Shown here in pieces: positions 13,780-14,846 of a stretch of 14,846 nt of DNA. Positions within the stretch are counted from its first letter, which is position 1. Each line of letters begins with the position of its first letter. The notes below the pieces were generated by a model. The model did no database searches. It was given only the letters and a program-made list of their open reading frames with translations, and had not been told where the DNA came from. A program made the position numbers and the translations under genes. The DNA comes from JANMZR01 sp040385875. GTDB taxonomy: Bacteria > Bacteroidota > Bacteroidia > Cytophagales > Spirosomataceae. Where the stretch lies: NCBI GenBank assembly GCA_040385875.1, contig JAZKGO010000070.1:1-14846 (forward strand), given 5' to 3'.

Positions 13780-14844
13780 ATGAAAAAAATTTTACCAGCT
13801 ATTTTATTGACAATCGTTTCAATTTCATCTTATTCACAAGGTTGCATTGCAGTAAGGTCTATGTCCTGTGCTACTGGCAATGTAAACTCACCCACTTCTT
13901 ATCTTAAAAAAGGTGATTTTCAGTTTTCAACCAATTACAGAAAACTTCACTCATACAAGCATTTTGTTGGAACTGTTGAGCAAAAGGAAAGAGTTGAAGC
14001 GGGTACTCAAGTAATTAATGACTCTCATAATTTTGATTTTGGTCTTACTTATGCAGTCACTAATCGATTAAATATTACTTTAAATGTACCCATCTCTGAT
14101 AACGATCGGTCTTCATTATACGAGCATTTTGGTAATAGCGTAGAGGCAAATCCAGAACAAAAACGTTTTCATACTTATTCAAAAGGTGTGGGTGATATGC
14201 GTTTATCAGCTAATTATTGGCTTTTTGACCCTGCAACAGCCATGAAGGGTAATATCGCAATTGGGATTGGTATAAAAGCCCCCACTGGCGATTCAAACGT
14301 ACAAGGAGACTTTCATAAATTGGATAAAAACAAAAAAGAGTACATTCAGACTAAGCAAGTGGATCAATCGATGCAATTAGGTGATGGTGGCTGGGGTTAT
14401 AGTGTGGAGGTTCAAGGCTATCAAGCCCTTTTTCATAAAGCATCGCTTTATTACAATGGATTTTACCTATTTAGCCCCAAAGGGGTGAATGAATTTACTG
14501 CCCTTTCTGTGCCAGATCAATTTGGGGCAAGATTAGGTTTTGCCTATTCAATTTTACCAAAACAAGGTTTAGCAGTTACATTAGGTGGAAGAGCAGAAGG
14601 TCTTCCAGCTATTGATGCAATCGGTAAAAGTGAAGGTTCTCGTCGCCCAGGATACATTATTTCAATTGAGCCGGGTTTAGTATTTCAAAAAGGTAATCAT
14701 ACATTCACCGGTACAGTACCTTATGCAATTGTGAGAAATCGTATAAAAAGCTGGAGCGATAGGCAAGATCCATTAGGCAAAAAACATGGTGATGCAGCCT
14801 TTGCTGATTATTTATTGAATATTGGATATTCTTATCGTTTTTAA
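13780..14844 (+). CDS. Outer-membrane beta-barrel protein, second of the operon
   Basis: A 354-residue secreted protein starting 30 bp after the haloperoxidase-like gene, so very likely co-transcribed. Residues 1-19 are a signal peptide (ISSYS before Q20). The mature end carries two close cysteines, C22 and C30, in GCIAVRSMSC. The rest alternates strands with turns, for example NFDFGLTYAVTNRLNITLNVPI and KGVGDMRLSANYWL, and it ends YSYRF, the aromatic C-terminal signature of barrel assembly substrates. It resembles transporter-type (MetA-like) barrels but is only weakly similar to the 11221 product. The gene is complete: its stop at 14842-14844 is two bases before the window end. The paired cysteines could form a disulfide or bind a ligand; this is inference. 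Confidence 0.75.
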   Translation: MKKILPAILLTIVSISSYSQGCIAVRSMSCATGNVNSPTSYLKKGDFQFSTNYRKLHSYKHFVGTVEQKERVEAGTQVINDSHNFDFGLTYAVTNRLNITLNVPISDNDRSSLYEHFGNSVEANPEQKRFHTYSKGVGDMRLSANYWLFDPATAMKGNIAIGIGIKAPTGDSNVQGDFHKLDKNKKEYIQTKQVDQSMQLGDGGWGYSVEVQGYQALFHKASLYYNGFYLFSPKGVNEFTALSVPDQFGARLGFAYSILPKQGLAVTLGGRAEGLPAIDAIGKSEGSRRPGYIISIEPGLVFQKGNHTFTGTVPYAIVRNRIKSWSDRQDPLGKKHGDAAFADYLLNIGYSYRF

Positions 14845-14846
14845 TA

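Noticed and set aside
1..14846. tRNA, rRNA, insertion sequence or phage attachment site
   Set aside because: No cloverleaf, transposase or terminal inverted repeat with target duplication could be recognised by reading; a covariance-model search was not possible.

Overview
The window looks like an AT-rich Bacteroidota chromosome segment, probably from the Cytophagales side of the phylum (the rank is inference). Support comes from a TonB-dependent receptor with an N-terminal carboxypeptidase-regulatory-like domain, several -33 TTG / -7 TAnnTTTG-type promoters, start codons preceded by A-rich DNA instead of a Shine-Dalgarno sequence, and a lipoprotein with acidic residues just after the lipobox cysteine. 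Two runs of exactly 100 N (6022-6121 and 10287-10386) are assembly gaps; they interrupt the receptor gene and the start of the fourth AhpD-like gene.

Layout. 1-1531, minus strand: the N-terminal part of dnaG (primase), then a TauE/SafE-type permease with its own terminator and promoter. 1584-2472: a small protein built of Asn-Gln heptads, convergent with an XRE-type regulator. 2473-3774: a divergent intergenic region with two dyads, then a membrane-anchored DUF3179 protein. 3775-4171: two terminators, two more dyads and a promoter. 4172-10881, all plus strand: an AhpD/CMD-like redox protein, the TonB-dependent receptor, an MFS transporter, a second Asn-Gln heptad protein and three tandem AhpD/CMD-like paralogues. 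10882-11220: again two dyads and a promoter. 11221-14844: an outer-membrane barrel protein, a vanadium-haloperoxidase-like lipoprotein and a second outer-membrane barrel protein.

The main observation is a candidate local regulon. Six copies of a dyad TCC-N8-GGA (mostly TTCC-N8-GGAA) lie in or at the edge of the three regulatory regions: two beside the XRE gene, two before the CMD/receptor operon and two before the haloperoxidase operon. The last two pairs have the same 138-bp spacing. In each region the proximal dyad overlaps a -33-like TTG that sits exactly 20 bp from a -7-like box. The simplest reading is that the adjacent XRE protein, or another dyad-binding regulator, controls its own gene, the DUF3179 gene, the CMD/TonB/MFS cluster and the haloperoxidase/porin operon together.

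What the regulon does is inference. It contains outer-membrane uptake or efflux barrels, an inner-membrane transporter, four thiol-based AhpD-like proteins with intact Glu, CxxC and His residues, and a cell-envelope lipoprotein with a complete vanadate/phosphate-binding site. This would fit handling of peroxide, reactive halogen or an oxidised organic compound, but the substrate cannot be read from sequence. The two Asn-Gln heptad proteins, one inside the operon and one beside the regulator, are possible partners of unknown role.
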